Source: Danxiaibacter sp048498555
Lineage (GTDB): Bacteria > Bacteroidota > Bacteroidia > Chitinophagales > Chitinophagaceae
NCBI GenBank assembly: GCA_048498555.1
Contig: JBEHXT010000024.1
Span: 1-64,000 of the forward strand
Reading direction: 5' to 3'
Length of the DNA: 64,000 nucleotides
Under the pieces are notes generated by a model. It did no database searches and was not told where the DNA came from. It saw nothing but the letters and a program-made list of their open reading frames with translations. Of this stretch, positions 48,001 through 55,404 are shown piece by piece. A program made the translations under genes and the position numbers. Every line of letters starts with the position of its first letter. Position 1 is the stretch's first letter.

Positions 48001-48347
48001 CGGACGTGTTACACAATATTAACCGTGGCAGGGAGCAGCTGGGATCTATTCACAACAAATCTTATTTTGTTTTGAAAAACATAGACCTGAAAGACATTAA
48101 GCAAATCACCTATCGCTATTCTTCAAAAGAAATAGCAGCAACGCTTGAAGTACATGTAGGTTCTGCAAAAGGCGCTGTAATCAGCACACTTGATTTCAAA
48201 GCCAGTGGCGACTGGAAAAACTTTGTAGAAGTGACTGTTCCTGTAAAAGATCCCGGAGGAAAAAATGACCTCTATTTTGTATTCAAAAAAGACACCCCTC
48301 CAAATCAGCACATATTCACGCTTGATTGGCTGGAGTTCAAAAAATAA
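45012..48347 (+). CDS. Multi-domain lipoprotein: ThuA, glucose/sorbosone dehydrogenase, PKD, cytochrome c and CBM6-like domain
   Basis: An 1111-residue lipoprotein with lipobox Cys20 (VFTNC). Residues 27-245 are a ThuA (trehalose-utilisation, glutamine-amidotransferase-like) domain with VGIHAAAD and GGGHTTES. Residues about 260-690 are a PQQ-dependent glucose/sorbosone dehydrogenase propeller (MTIDPDF, AHTGGSLAWD). Residues 697-787 are a PKD domain. Cys865-x-x-Cys868-His869 is a haem c site in a mono-haem cytochrome domain, and the last 120 residues resemble a CBM6 sugar-binding domain. It probably oxidises a sugar and passes electrons through its own haem. A two-helix protein follows. Confidence 0.9.
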   Translation: MKNASKLVLLALWSLVFTNCTNNKPKVLVFTKAKGYHHESIPTGAAAIIKLGEQHEFNVDTTSDASYFNDDKLKKYSAVVFLSTTGNILNSDQKVALQRYMEAGGGFVGIHAAADAEYSWPWYNKLVGAYFMSHPGDPNVRKANVIVTDTTNPATKGLPQTWERTDEWYNYKSISPAIKVIAKLDEDSYEGGENGDNHPIAWYQEFDGGRSFYTGGGHTTESFSEPLFLQHLAGGIQYAIGNNVKLDYAKSYATKAPEENRFTKVVLSNDLNEPMELAVTHDGRVFFAERSGKFYMYDPTNNSTKVLYNFQVLPDTKTAFGNGVLGMTIDPDFDTNNFVYVFYSPNKTPARQNISRFKIVGRDSLDVTSEKVLIEVPIDLEVSAHTGGSLAWDKDKNLFISTGDNTVPFASDGYAPIDETPGRLTYDAQRSASNTNDLRGKVLRIHPEANGAYTVPEGNLFAKGTAGTKPEIYTMGCRNPYRISVDQATSILYWGEVGPDAGEDGDKGPRGYDEINQAKKAGNYGWPYFVGDSKAYPRYDFVTKVISEKFDAKAPANNSVYNTGLKTLPPTTSAMIWYPYAFYDQFPDLAQGGRCAIAGPVYHYNKDKHNKIGLPEYYDKALFIADWMRNWVFAVRLDENNNYKRMEPFMPLTGSFKRPIDFDITPDGVMYMLEYGSVYGADNDDARLVRLEFNGGNRAPVAAIKTKDSIGLAPLKVKLDGSGSSDNDEDDELTYEWNFGDGSSASHEVSPEHQYTKNGVYKATLTVTDPKGEKNSQSIDIKVGNTLATVNVQVAANSTFYFPGQPINYDVAVTDKEDASIDPKKIMVDLKYVPKEAASFSVLGHQQPGTVIVSPGKALMDGSDCKACHTLNEKSVGPAFMEVSKRYSGKPGEVDRLVNKIITGGAGVWGDHAMSAHPQLSKDNTRKIVDYILSLSSQKSYDSLPAKGSIAVKESEAKTGGSYVLSASYTDLGNGIVPLTAHNQLVLRPARVQAEDADVLHNINRGREQLGSIHNKSYFVLKNIDLKDIKQITYRYSSKEIAATLEVHVGSAKGAVISTLDFKASGDWKNFVEVTVPVKDPGGKNDLYFVFKKDTPPNQHIFTLDWLEFKK

Positions 48348-48397
48348 GCGTTAGCTGCAATGGCATAGTAATTGAAACCAACTACAATAAACGTTAT

Positions 48398-48613
48398 ATG
48401 AAAACATTCGGTATAATACTTATTGTAGTTGGCATTGCCATGATACTTGTACGGGGATTTACATTTCAATCGAAGAAAGAGGTTGTAGACCTTGGCTCCG
48501 TTGAGATAAACAAGAAAGAAAACAGATGGGTTGGATGGCCTACCTACACAGGCGTTGTAGTGGCGGCAGTGGGAATCGTTCTTACTATCAGCGGCAACAA
48601 AAACAGAGCATAG
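48398..48613 (+). CDS. Small two-helix membrane protein
   Basis: A 71-residue protein from MKTFGIILIVVG at 48398; a longer in-frame ATG at 48326 lies inside the previous gene. Two hydrophobic helices (about 3-19, 50-66) flank a charged hairpin with VDLGSVEINKKENRWVGWP. No family name is certain; small proteins of this layout are common in Bacteroidota. It starts 50 bp after the preceding stop and is followed by a strong terminator. Confidence 0.75.
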   Translation: MKTFGIILIVVGIAMILVRGFTFQSKKEVVDLGSVEINKKENRWVGWPTYTGVVVAAVGIVLTISGNKNRA

Positions 48614-48660
48614 TGATGAATGTTGCGGATATTTTTCCGCAGACGGATATTTACATAAAG

Positions 48661-48710
48661 AGGCAATTCTTAGTATAAGTATAAAAGTATATTAAGAATT
48701 GCCTTTTTTA
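48661..48710 (+). terminator. Rho-independent terminator after the two-helix protein
   Basis: AGGCAATTCTTA (48661-48672) pairs perfectly with TAAGAATTGCCT (48693-48704), followed by six T residues. It closes the 45012-48613 transcription unit. Confidence 0.92.
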
Positions 48711-48731
48711 TTTCCACAATTTGCGAAAGAG

Positions 48732-48930
48732 ATGCACACTTTATTGTTCGAAAGCTTTAAGACAAATTACGCGGGCATCTTCACCACTACGCTGGGAAAG
48801 GTCTCCCTGACACAAGCTTTTGAACGGCGGGAGATATCTTCTATCGTTGATATGAATGTTCAATGTTCATCACGATGATAAAAGTCTATTAACGCCATGT
48901 TTCGTGTCTCACGAAACATCAGAGTTAATG
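48732..48930. repeat. Possible REP-like intergenic element with perfect hairpin
   Basis: The stretch contains ATGTTTCGTG-TCT-CACGAAACAT (48897-48919), a perfect 10 bp stem with a three-base loop, next to a short direct repeat (AATGTTCAATGTTCA). A 48-codon frame runs through part of it from 48732 but looks non-coding. The hairpin has no T tract. I treat it as a probable interspersed palindromic element; no second copy is in the window. Confidence 0.35.
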
Positions 48931-49017
48931 CATTAAGAATGTATGAGCAAATCAACCGATTATAAAGCCCCTGCGTCCAACTGTTTTTTGTTAATTTCGG
49001 CAACAAAAAAATATTTA

Positions 49018-50100
49018 ATGATTCAGCAAGCCCGGTTCTTTTACGCTTTGGTATTATTGATGTCGATCTCTCTAAGCGGTTACGGTCAGGTTAAACCACC
49101 ATTCAGACTTTATTCCGATAGCACGTATAAAAATATTTATACTACTTACTACGATGCTCCATCTCAGTTGTTCAGGGAAACAAACGATTATTCGAAAGAC
49201 GATCATCCATACTCCTATTTATGGCCTCTATGTGCGCTGATACAAGCAGGCAATGAAATGGAGATCATGAATAAAGGCGATAAGTATATGGACCAGGTAA
49301 CGGTGGCAATAAAAAAATACTATACGACCAAATCACCCGCTCCGGGATATAAAGCCTATCTGGGTGAAAATGATGACAGGTATATTGACGATAACCAATG
49401 GATAGGCCTCGCATATGCAGACGCTTATAAAAGAACATCCGATAAAAAATATCTGAACCTGGCAGAAGAAATCTACCGATTTATGATGACGGGTTTTGAC
49501 CTTAACCTTGGCGGCGGCCTGTACTGGCGTGAAAACGATACCACCACAAAAAACACCTGCTCTAACGGACCCGGCATTGTGCTGGCGCTTAAGCTGTATA
49601 ACACAACCGGCAATAAAAAGTTTCTTGATACTGCCATGCTTTTATACAACTGGACCAACAAGCATTTGCAAGCGGCTGACGGACTTTTCTATGATGCTAT
49701 CAAAGTGCCGGGAGGAAAAATTGATTCTGCCAAATACACTTATAATACAGGGACTATGTTACAGGCAAACGCGATGCTGTACAACATTACCAAGAACAAA
49801 AAATATTTAGGTGAAGCGCAACGAATAGCTGCGGCATCTGCAAAACAGTTTTACAGGAACGGGCATTTCCCGGGTAACGACTGGTTTAATGCTGTTTTAC
49901 TCCGTGGATATGAAGAACTTTTTCTTATTGACAAGAACAACACTTACATAACATTGATGATAAATGATGCTGATAGAAAATGGCAACAAAGGGACCGTAC
50001 TAATGGCCTGATGGGTAAAGAAGGCAGAAAAAAATTATTGGATCAGGCGGGCATGCTGGAAATTTTTGCGCGGCTGGCAAACCTGCAAACTATGTTATAA
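49018..50100 (+). CDS. GH76-family glycoside hydrolase (alpha-1,6-mannanase-like)
   Basis: A 360-residue exported enzyme from MIQQARFFYALVLLMS at 49018, giving a signal peptide ending near YGQV; the ATG at 48943 would add 25 residues and mask it. The (alpha/alpha)6 barrel carries the paired catalytic aspartates Asp124-Asp125 in RYIDDNQW, plus GGGLYWREND and TYNTGTMLQ. GH76 enzymes cleave alpha-1,6-mannan backbones, as in fungal cell walls. There is no SusC/SusD pair adjacent in the same unit. The methyltransferase starts 10 bp after its stop. Confidence 0.85.
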   Translation: MIQQARFFYALVLLMSISLSGYGQVKPPFRLYSDSTYKNIYTTYYDAPSQLFRETNDYSKDDHPYSYLWPLCALIQAGNEMEIMNKGDKYMDQVTVAIKKYYTTKSPAPGYKAYLGENDDRYIDDNQWIGLAYADAYKRTSDKKYLNLAEEIYRFMMTGFDLNLGGGLYWRENDTTTKNTCSNGPGIVLALKLYNTTGNKKFLDTAMLLYNWTNKHLQAADGLFYDAIKVPGGKIDSAKYTYNTGTMLQANAMLYNITKNKKYLGEAQRIAAASAKQFYRNGHFPGNDWFNAVLLRGYEELFLIDKNNTYITLMINDADRKWQQRDRTNGLMGKEGRKKLLDQAGMLEIFARLANLQTML

Positions 50101-50110
50101 AACTAATCCG

Positions 50111-50638
50111 ATGGAATTAAATGAAGCCATACGATTGTTAAGCCAGGATGTATATCCGTTCAAGCAGCCACAAACGTGGATGGATGCGGGTTGTGGCTCC
50201 GGCTTATTTACTCTGGCACTCGCCTCACTATTGCCTGATGGCAGCCAGATTTATGCGGTTGACAAGAATAAAAGCGTTTTACAAAACGTTCCGGATGCAT
50301 ACAATGATATTACTATCCAGAAAAAAGTGGTTGATTTTTCAGCGGAAGATATACCGTACAATGATCTGGACGGCATACTAATGGCAAACTCGATCCATTA
50401 CATTAAAGATAAAGTTGGATTTATCAAGCGAGCACAGCAGTCATTGAAGCAACACCATAGCTTTTTAATTGTAGAATATGACACAGATGCTGCCGTTTCA
50501 TCATGGGTGCCTTTTCCCGTTAGCTTTTCGTCACTTGAAAAGCTATTTAGCAACCTGGGATATCAGCACATTCATAAGATTGCCGATACGCCCTCCCGCT
50601 ATAACAGAAAAGGTATATATGCAGCGATTGTTTTTTGA
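50111..50638 (+). CDS. Class I SAM-dependent methyltransferase
   Basis: A 175-residue cytosolic protein from MELNEAIRLL at 50111; a longer in-frame ATG at 50066 lies within the preceding gene. Motif I is MDAGCGSG (24-31), IYAVDKN supplies the acidic residue after beta2, and DGILMANSIHY is post-motif. It resembles UbiE/ArsM-type small-molecule methyltransferases without the Cys pattern of ArsM. The tail is short and the substrate unknown. It is co-transcribed with the GH76 gene. Confidence 0.85.
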   Translation: MELNEAIRLLSQDVYPFKQPQTWMDAGCGSGLFTLALASLLPDGSQIYAVDKNKSVLQNVPDAYNDITIQKKVVDFSAEDIPYNDLDGILMANSIHYIKDKVGFIKRAQQSLKQHHSFLIVEYDTDAAVSSWVPFPVSFSSLEKLFSNLGYQHIHKIADTPSRYNRKGIYAAIVF

Positions 50639-50669
50639 AAGAAAGAATCTCACATAACATCAGTAACAC

Positions 50670-50698
50670 AAAAGAGCCCGGAATTACCGGGCTCTTTT
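50670..50698. terminator. Bidirectional rho-independent terminator
   Basis: AAAAGAGCCCGG (50670-50681) and CCGGGCTCTTTT (50687-50698) form a perfect 12 bp stem with an AATTA loop, flanked by A and T runs. It serves the convergent methyltransferase and hemerythrin genes. Confidence 0.95.
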
Positions 50699-50702
50699 CG
50701 AA

Positions 50703-51401
50703 TTATCCATAAATGTCAGAAACAACAGCTTTGCCTTTTATTGCATCTTTTAAATAAGCCCATCTTTCTGCCGGCAGTTCGGATTCAATCATTCGCACAA
50801 GCGCCAGGAAGGCATGCTCAGGAGCTGCTATTCTTATGCCACTGATCCACTGCGTCAACTCAGCATCATTGATGGAGCGAATCATCCATTTACTTTGTTC
50901 AGCAAGTACTGCTGGTTCTATTGACTGAACCAGCGCCTGCTGGATTTGGATTATTTCAAGATCACTGTAGTGTTCCCACAACACTTTATTCAGCAAATTT
51001 TCTTCTTTATTCATATGATAAAGATTGAAGGCGATAAACTCATTGAATTCATAAAAGATACTGCTGCCCAACTCTACCATTTCTTCTTCATCATAAGTCA
51101 CTTTCCAGTCAATAATATAATCATTGATATTTTTTGATAAGGCGTGATCCGTCACGTGCTCACGTTCAAAATCATCCACCAGCTTTGCATTATAGCGCTG
51201 GATAGCCGGCAGTATAAAATTGTCTTCATGCTTTGCATGTTCATCAAAATAAAACAACACGCGTTCAACTTTTCTGATAGCGGTCCATCCTTGCTCACGG
51301 TTGCTGAAATCGGTACGCTGTAAGGTATTGGCAGCGTCGTACATGGCAGATCTAAGGGCTTTGTGAATGAGGTTAAAGGTATTGTACCTTGTCTGTGTCA
51401 T
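50703..51401 (-). CDS. Hemerythrin-domain protein
   Basis: A 232-residue helical protein with a hemerythrin/HHE metal-binding pattern: His13, His55/His58 with Glu59 in EHAKHEDN, His82 and His86, then His129 with Glu133 in YHMNKEENL. The spacing fits a di-iron site that binds oxygen or nitric oxide or repairs iron-sulfur clusters. The last 70 residues are a separate helical extension. It stands alone, convergent with the methyltransferase gene. Confidence 0.87.
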   Translation of the reverse strand: MTQTRYNTFNLIHKALRSAMYDAANTLQRTDFSNREQGWTAIRKVERVLFYFDEHAKHEDNFILPAIQRYNAKLVDDFEREHVTDHALSKNINDYIIDWKVTYDEEEMVELGSSIFYEFNEFIAFNLYHMNKEENLLNKVLWEHYSDLEIIQIQQALVQSIEPAVLAEQSKWMIRSINDAELTQWISGIRIAAPEHAFLALVRMIESELPAERWAYLKDAIKGKAVVSDIYG

Positions 51402-51784
51402 TTTTTAAGTGATTTATAGGTTATGCAATTAAATATTTGCGATGTGAAATTGGCGAATGAAAAGATCGTTATAAACTTAATCATAACATCGTAGCATTAT
51501 TCAACTACGATAATGTGGGTCAAGTCTTTAAGGATCGGGTATTCAATTTTGAAATGCAATGTTCGGAATTTCAAATGAAACTACATAACTGATGTTGTAT
51601 GAATGGTGTAAAAATGACGATGAAAGGGGGAAAAATTTGAGATTTGAAATTTGAAATTTGAGATGATCTGTTTTCACCACTTCAACTCCTATCGAAAACC
51701 TATCCATTGCAATAGCTTTTCGCAACCTGAATTTCGAATCTTAAATATCAAATTTCAAATCGCCATTTTTTTATTTCCTATTAA
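51402..51784. other. Intergenic region between hemerythrin gene and sulfatase-operon promoter
   Basis: About 380 bp without a gene. It holds the inverted repeat at 51633-51764 and, presumably, the unrecognised promoter of the minus-strand hemerythrin gene. A 60-codon minus-strand frame (51543-51725) is made of the repeat and is not called. Confidence 0.45.
51633..51764. repeat. Inverted repeat of ATTTGAAATTTGA phrases
   Basis: The left arm (about 51633-51667) and right arm (about 51730-51764) are built of repeats of GATTTGAAATTTGA and are complementary over about 22 bp. The composition is extremely simple. It lies just upstream of the promoter of the sulfatase operon. Confidence 0.55.
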
Positions 51785-51816
51785 TTTGGTAGACTAATAA
51801 CAACGCCCTATATTTG
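51785..51816 (+). promoter_or_regulatory. Bacteroidota promoter of the sulfatase operon leader
   Basis: TTTG (51785-51788) and TATATTTG (51809-51816) match the Bacteroidota -33 TTTG and -7 TAnnTTTG elements exactly and are 20 bp apart, the consensus spacing. Transcription should start near 51823, about 45 nt before the small Cys-rich frame and 435 nt before susC. Confidence 0.75.
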
Positions 51817-51866
51817 TTCTGTTGCTTTATTCAAAGCATCAATAACCAGAAACTAATAGTAGAAAA

Positions 51867-51965
51867 ATGTTTACCAAAACACATAACAGACAAGTAAGAT
51901 CAGCAGATTCTTTCTGCGAGATGACTTTAACCAGCTGTTGTTTTTCTTCCTGCTGTTGTTGCTAA
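51867..51965 (+). CDS. Cys-rich leader peptide (putative cysteine-sensing uORF)
   Basis: A 32-codon frame with ATG at 51867 and TAA at 51963-51965. The peptide begins MFTKTHNRQVRS and ends SCCFSSCCCC; seven of 32 residues are cysteine (17, 24, 25, 29-32), and the last four codons before the stop are all Cys. It lies inside the transcribed leader of a susC-susD-sulfatase operon, 45 nt from the predicted transcription start. This is the layout of an amino-acid-responsive leader peptide, in which Cys-tRNA shortage stalls the ribosome on the Cys run. It is too short for general gene finders. It could also be chance, but Cys runs are rare in this genome's composition. Confidence 0.55.
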   Translation: MFTKTHNRQVRSADSFCEMTLTSCCFSSCCCC

Positions 51966-51972
51966 AACAACA
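51936..51972 (+). promoter_or_regulatory. Alternative base-pairing over the Cys codons
   Basis: AAAACAACA just after the uORF stop (51964-51972) is complementary to TGTTGTTTT (51936-51944, the first Cys pair). Its last six bases (51967-51972) are also complementary to TGTTGT (51954-51959, the middle of the final Cys run). The two stems exclude each other, so a stalled ribosome would change which can form. No terminator hairpin with a T tract was found downstream. Confidence 0.35.
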
Positions 51973-52140
51973 TAGCGCTAACTATTTGCCCGCCTTATTT
52001 TACAGCAATTTTAAATTTAATACATCATGCTTTTTCGATGTTTCATGTAGAAGAAGAATGCCGTGTTGCTTCACGTTTACAATAACGAAGACCATTTGGC
52101 TATAGGCATTTGCAATTATCAGCTATCCATTTTCAATTAA

Positions 52141-52199
52141 AAAAATGGCCGGTAACTGTTCGCACCAGTCCCGGCCGGAATTAAACAAGGCTCGTTAAA
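52141..52199 (+). promoter_or_regulatory. Structured leader element upstream of second susC
   Basis: GGCCGG (52147-52152) pairs perfectly with CCGGCC (52171-52176), and ACTG (52155-52158) inside it with CAGT (52166-52169). CTCGTTAAA (52191-52199) follows. The order matches 20952-21002 ahead of the other susC. It lies about 60 bp before the susC start in a leader already carrying the Cys-rich frame. Confidence 0.45.
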
Positions 52200-52258
52200 C
52201 AGCACTGCCGCATAAAGCTGCAGGCCGCTACCATTATCTAATTACTAAATCAAATGTA

Positions 52259-55200
52259 ATGAAAAAACATTTCCGCAATGGAGTGTGGTTTTTACTGCTT
52301 TTCCCTGTCCTCTCCTTTGCTCAGCAAACACCTGAGCCACTTATCAATTCAACACTTACCGGTACTGTTATTGACAGCAAAGCTAAGGCTCCGCTGGATG
52401 GCGCCACAGTACATATAAAGGGTACCACCCATGAAGTACTAACGGACACTAAAGGCCACTTTAGCTTTCGTACGGGACAAAAACTTCCTTTTACTTTATT
52501 GATTAATTATATAGGCTATCAGCCTTTGGAAATAATAGTGAATGATCCGGTTGTAACTATTACATTGCAGGAAGCACAAAGCCAGTTAAACGAAGTAGTA
52601 GTTGTTGGTTATGGCACACAACGCAAGAGTGATGTTTCAGGCTCAGTAGCGAGTGTTCCTAAAAACGTATTGGCTCAGCCCGCCGCTTCATTTGACAATC
52701 TATTGCAAGGCGCGGTCTCGGGCGTTTCTGTAACACAAAGCTCTGGCCAGCCCGGCAGCACAGCGACCATCAGGGTTCGCGGGGGCAACTCGATCAGCTT
52801 CGGCAATGATCCGTTATACGTAATAGATGGGTTTATTGTTTACAATAATAACAGCTATACAAACAGCGGCGCAACAAGTGGCGCCACCGTAAACGCACTT
52901 TCTACCATTAACCCTTCTGATATAGAATCTATCGAAGTTTTAAAAGACGCTTCGGCAACGGCCATTTACGGATCACGTGGTGCCAACGGCGTTGTGATCA
53001 TTACCACCAAACGGGGCAAAAAAGGCCGGGACGAAATATCCTACAGCGGCTACTATGGCGAGCAACAGGCAACAAACAAGAAAAAGCTATTGAATGCCTC
53101 ACAATGGGCATCATTGGTAAACGATATCAACGTTAGCGACAACGTTCCAAAGACTTACACAGACTCTGCAATCGCCGCACTAGGGGAAGGATATGACTGG
53201 CAAAGCGCAGGCTTAAGAAAAGGTGCGATACAAAACCATGAACTGTCATTTTCTGGGGGTGACGACAAAACACGCTACCTCGTTTCCGGCAACTATTTTG
53301 ACCAGGAAGGCATCGTTCTTAATACGGGTTTTAAAAGATATTCAGGGAGGGTGAACTATGAGCGCAATTTGTCTGACAGGTTTAAGATTTCTGTAAACAT
53401 TTTCGGCAGTAGCTCTACGCAGGATGAAACATCCAATGCCAACGGCCCCGCATTTGCAACGCTTTTGCAAACCGTTCCGCTCGTTCCGATTAAAAATGCT
53501 GACGGGAGCTACAATACAAACAATCCATATTTAAGTGTGCCAACCAATCCACTTCAGGATATTACAGCAACTACTAACCGCAGTTACATAACACGTACGT
53601 TGGGTAACTTTTCTGCAGAATATAAAATATTGCAGGACCTTAAACTGAAGATCAGTGCAGGCGCAGACCTGATCAACACCAAACAAAATTATTATGCGCC
53701 ATCTTATACAACCGCCGGGTACACACCGCAAGGCTATGGCTCTGTAGGCAACATAAAGGCGACAACCTGGTTAAATGAAAACACACTCAATTATGACCAC
53801 ATTTTTGGCAAAAACCATTTTGTGAACGCTATTGTTGGTTACACCACACAATCAGGCAATGATGAATCATCAGTTGCCGCTGCACAAAAATTCCCCAATG
53901 ATTTAACCACTTACAACAGCCTTGGCTCAGCAAGCACGCCATTACTTTCCACTTCAAATGCGCATAGCTGGACATTGAATTCCTGGCTGGCGAGGGTAAG
54001 CTATTCTTACAGGCACAAGTACAATGCGACCATTTCTGCGCGTGCTGATGGTTCATCGGTTTTAGGTACCAATAACAAGTGGGGCTACTTCCCTTCCATC
54101 GGGCTGTCATGGAATATATCAGAGGAAAATTTTCTAAAATCCAACAACACGATCAGCAATCTTAAACTGCGTTTATCTGCAGGGCAAACGGGTAATTCTG
54201 GTGTACCTCCTTATAGCTCCTTGTCAACACTTGCACCGGTTAATTATTACTTCGGCAATCCACTCACATTGGTAACTGGCATCGCTCCCACACAATTGGC
54301 TAACCCGGACCTTAAATGGGAAACCACCACGCAATACAATGTTGGCGTTGACCTTTCTATCATTCGCAACCGTGTTAATTTTAGTGCAGACGCTTATTAT
54401 AAAAAAACGACTGACCTATTGTTAAACGTACCGTTTCCTGTATATACAGGCTATGTAAACGTGGTTAAAAATGTTGGAAGTGTAGAGAACAAGGGCATTG
54501 AGTTTTCAATCAATTCTGAGAACATTAAAACGCAGCATTTTTCATGGCGGTCAACTTTGGTCTTTGCTAAGAATTTAAATAAAGTCCTCAGCCTCGGCCC
54601 TGGTATAGTCAGTTTCTTCCCTACTGCCCCCATTGGTCAGCAATCGCCTGTTATTGTGCAAACCGGGCTGCCCGTAGGAACATTCTGGGGATATACCACT
54701 GATGGGTTGTTAACACGTGACGACATCGCAAAAGGCACACCGTTATTAACCGGCGTACCACAACAGGAAGGCGATAGAAAATATATCCCGCTCAACGGCC
54801 ACAATAGCGTAACAAATGCCGATAAACATGAGCTGGGTAACTCGCAGCCCAAATTTACTTTTGGCTTCTCCAACAATATATCATGGCAACAATTCGACCT
54901 CTCATTTTTACTGCAAGGTTCTTATGGCAATAAAATATTCAATCAATACCAACAGCTGCTGGAAAAGCCAACGCTTTCATTAAACGCTTCTGCAACGTTG
55001 CTCGACAGATGGAGCCAGTCAAACCCCAACGGAACGGTGCCCAGGGCAACTAATTCACCTGTGCCGCAGATCATTGACCGGTATGTTGAAGATGGTTCTT
55101 ATTTACGCCTGAAAAATATATCACTTGGATATAGCCTGCCAAAAGCGCTACTTTCTAAAGTGCGGATCAAACAGGTGCGCGTGTATGTATCGGCACAAAA

Positions 55201-55339
55201 CCTTTTTACGATAACAAGCTATACAGGCTTCGATCCTGAAGTAAATTTTTACGATGGAGACAATACCAAACAAGGCATTGATATGGGGCTATATCCATCC
55301 GTAAAAAATTTCATTGCAGGTCTTAATGTCACTTTTTAA
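52259..55339 (+). CDS. SusC/RagA-family TonB-dependent outer-membrane transporter
   Basis: A 1026-residue protein. The signal peptide ends near FAQQ. A carboxypeptidase-regulatory-like domain (about 33-112) is followed by EVVVVGYGTQRKSDVSGSV at the plug start, the plug to about 250, and the barrel with the ending FIAGLNVTF. There is no STN domain, so it does not signal through a sigma/anti-sigma pair, unlike the first SusC. With the SusD partner 65 bp downstream and the sulfatase after it, it probably imports sulfated compounds. Control may come from the Cys-rich leader upstream instead. Confidence 0.95.
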   Translation: MKKHFRNGVWFLLLFPVLSFAQQTPEPLINSTLTGTVIDSKAKAPLDGATVHIKGTTHEVLTDTKGHFSFRTGQKLPFTLLINYIGYQPLEIIVNDPVVTITLQEAQSQLNEVVVVGYGTQRKSDVSGSVASVPKNVLAQPAASFDNLLQGAVSGVSVTQSSGQPGSTATIRVRGGNSISFGNDPLYVIDGFIVYNNNSYTNSGATSGATVNALSTINPSDIESIEVLKDASATAIYGSRGANGVVIITTKRGKKGRDEISYSGYYGEQQATNKKKLLNASQWASLVNDINVSDNVPKTYTDSAIAALGEGYDWQSAGLRKGAIQNHELSFSGGDDKTRYLVSGNYFDQEGIVLNTGFKRYSGRVNYERNLSDRFKISVNIFGSSSTQDETSNANGPAFATLLQTVPLVPIKNADGSYNTNNPYLSVPTNPLQDITATTNRSYITRTLGNFSAEYKILQDLKLKISAGADLINTKQNYYAPSYTTAGYTPQGYGSVGNIKATTWLNENTLNYDHIFGKNHFVNAIVGYTTQSGNDESSVAAAQKFPNDLTTYNSLGSASTPLLSTSNAHSWTLNSWLARVSYSYRHKYNATISARADGSSVLGTNNKWGYFPSIGLSWNISEENFLKSNNTISNLKLRLSAGQTGNSGVPPYSSLSTLAPVNYYFGNPLTLVTGIAPTQLANPDLKWETTTQYNVGVDLSIIRNRVNFSADAYYKKTTDLLLNVPFPVYTGYVNVVKNVGSVENKGIEFSINSENIKTQHFSWRSTLVFAKNLNKVLSLGPGIVSFFPTAPIGQQSPVIVQTGLPVGTFWGYTTDGLLTRDDIAKGTPLLTGVPQQEGDRKYIPLNGHNSVTNADKHELGNSQPKFTFGFSNNISWQQFDLSFLLQGSYGNKIFNQYQQLLEKPTLSLNASATLLDRWSQSNPNGTVPRATNSPVPQIIDRYVEDGSYLRLKNISLGYSLPKALLSKVRIKQVRVYVSAQNLFTITSYTGFDPEVNFYDGDNTKQGIDMGLYPSVKNFIAGLNVTF

Positions 55340-55404
55340 CGTACAAAGATTCCTCAATTTTTATTCATCGAATTATCTATTCACTCATTGTAAATACGAA
55401 AACA

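Noticed and set aside
48732..48878. 48-codon frame before the GH76 gene
   Set aside because: It lies within the probable palindromic element, lacks a good ribosome-binding site and has no protein-like features.
52145..52198. 17-codon frame starting ATGGCC in the second susC leader, and an 18-codon frame at 20961 in the first
   Set aside because: Both start in the shared hairpin element, but the peptides share little beyond Cys and Arg-Pro; the RNA structure explains the similarity better.
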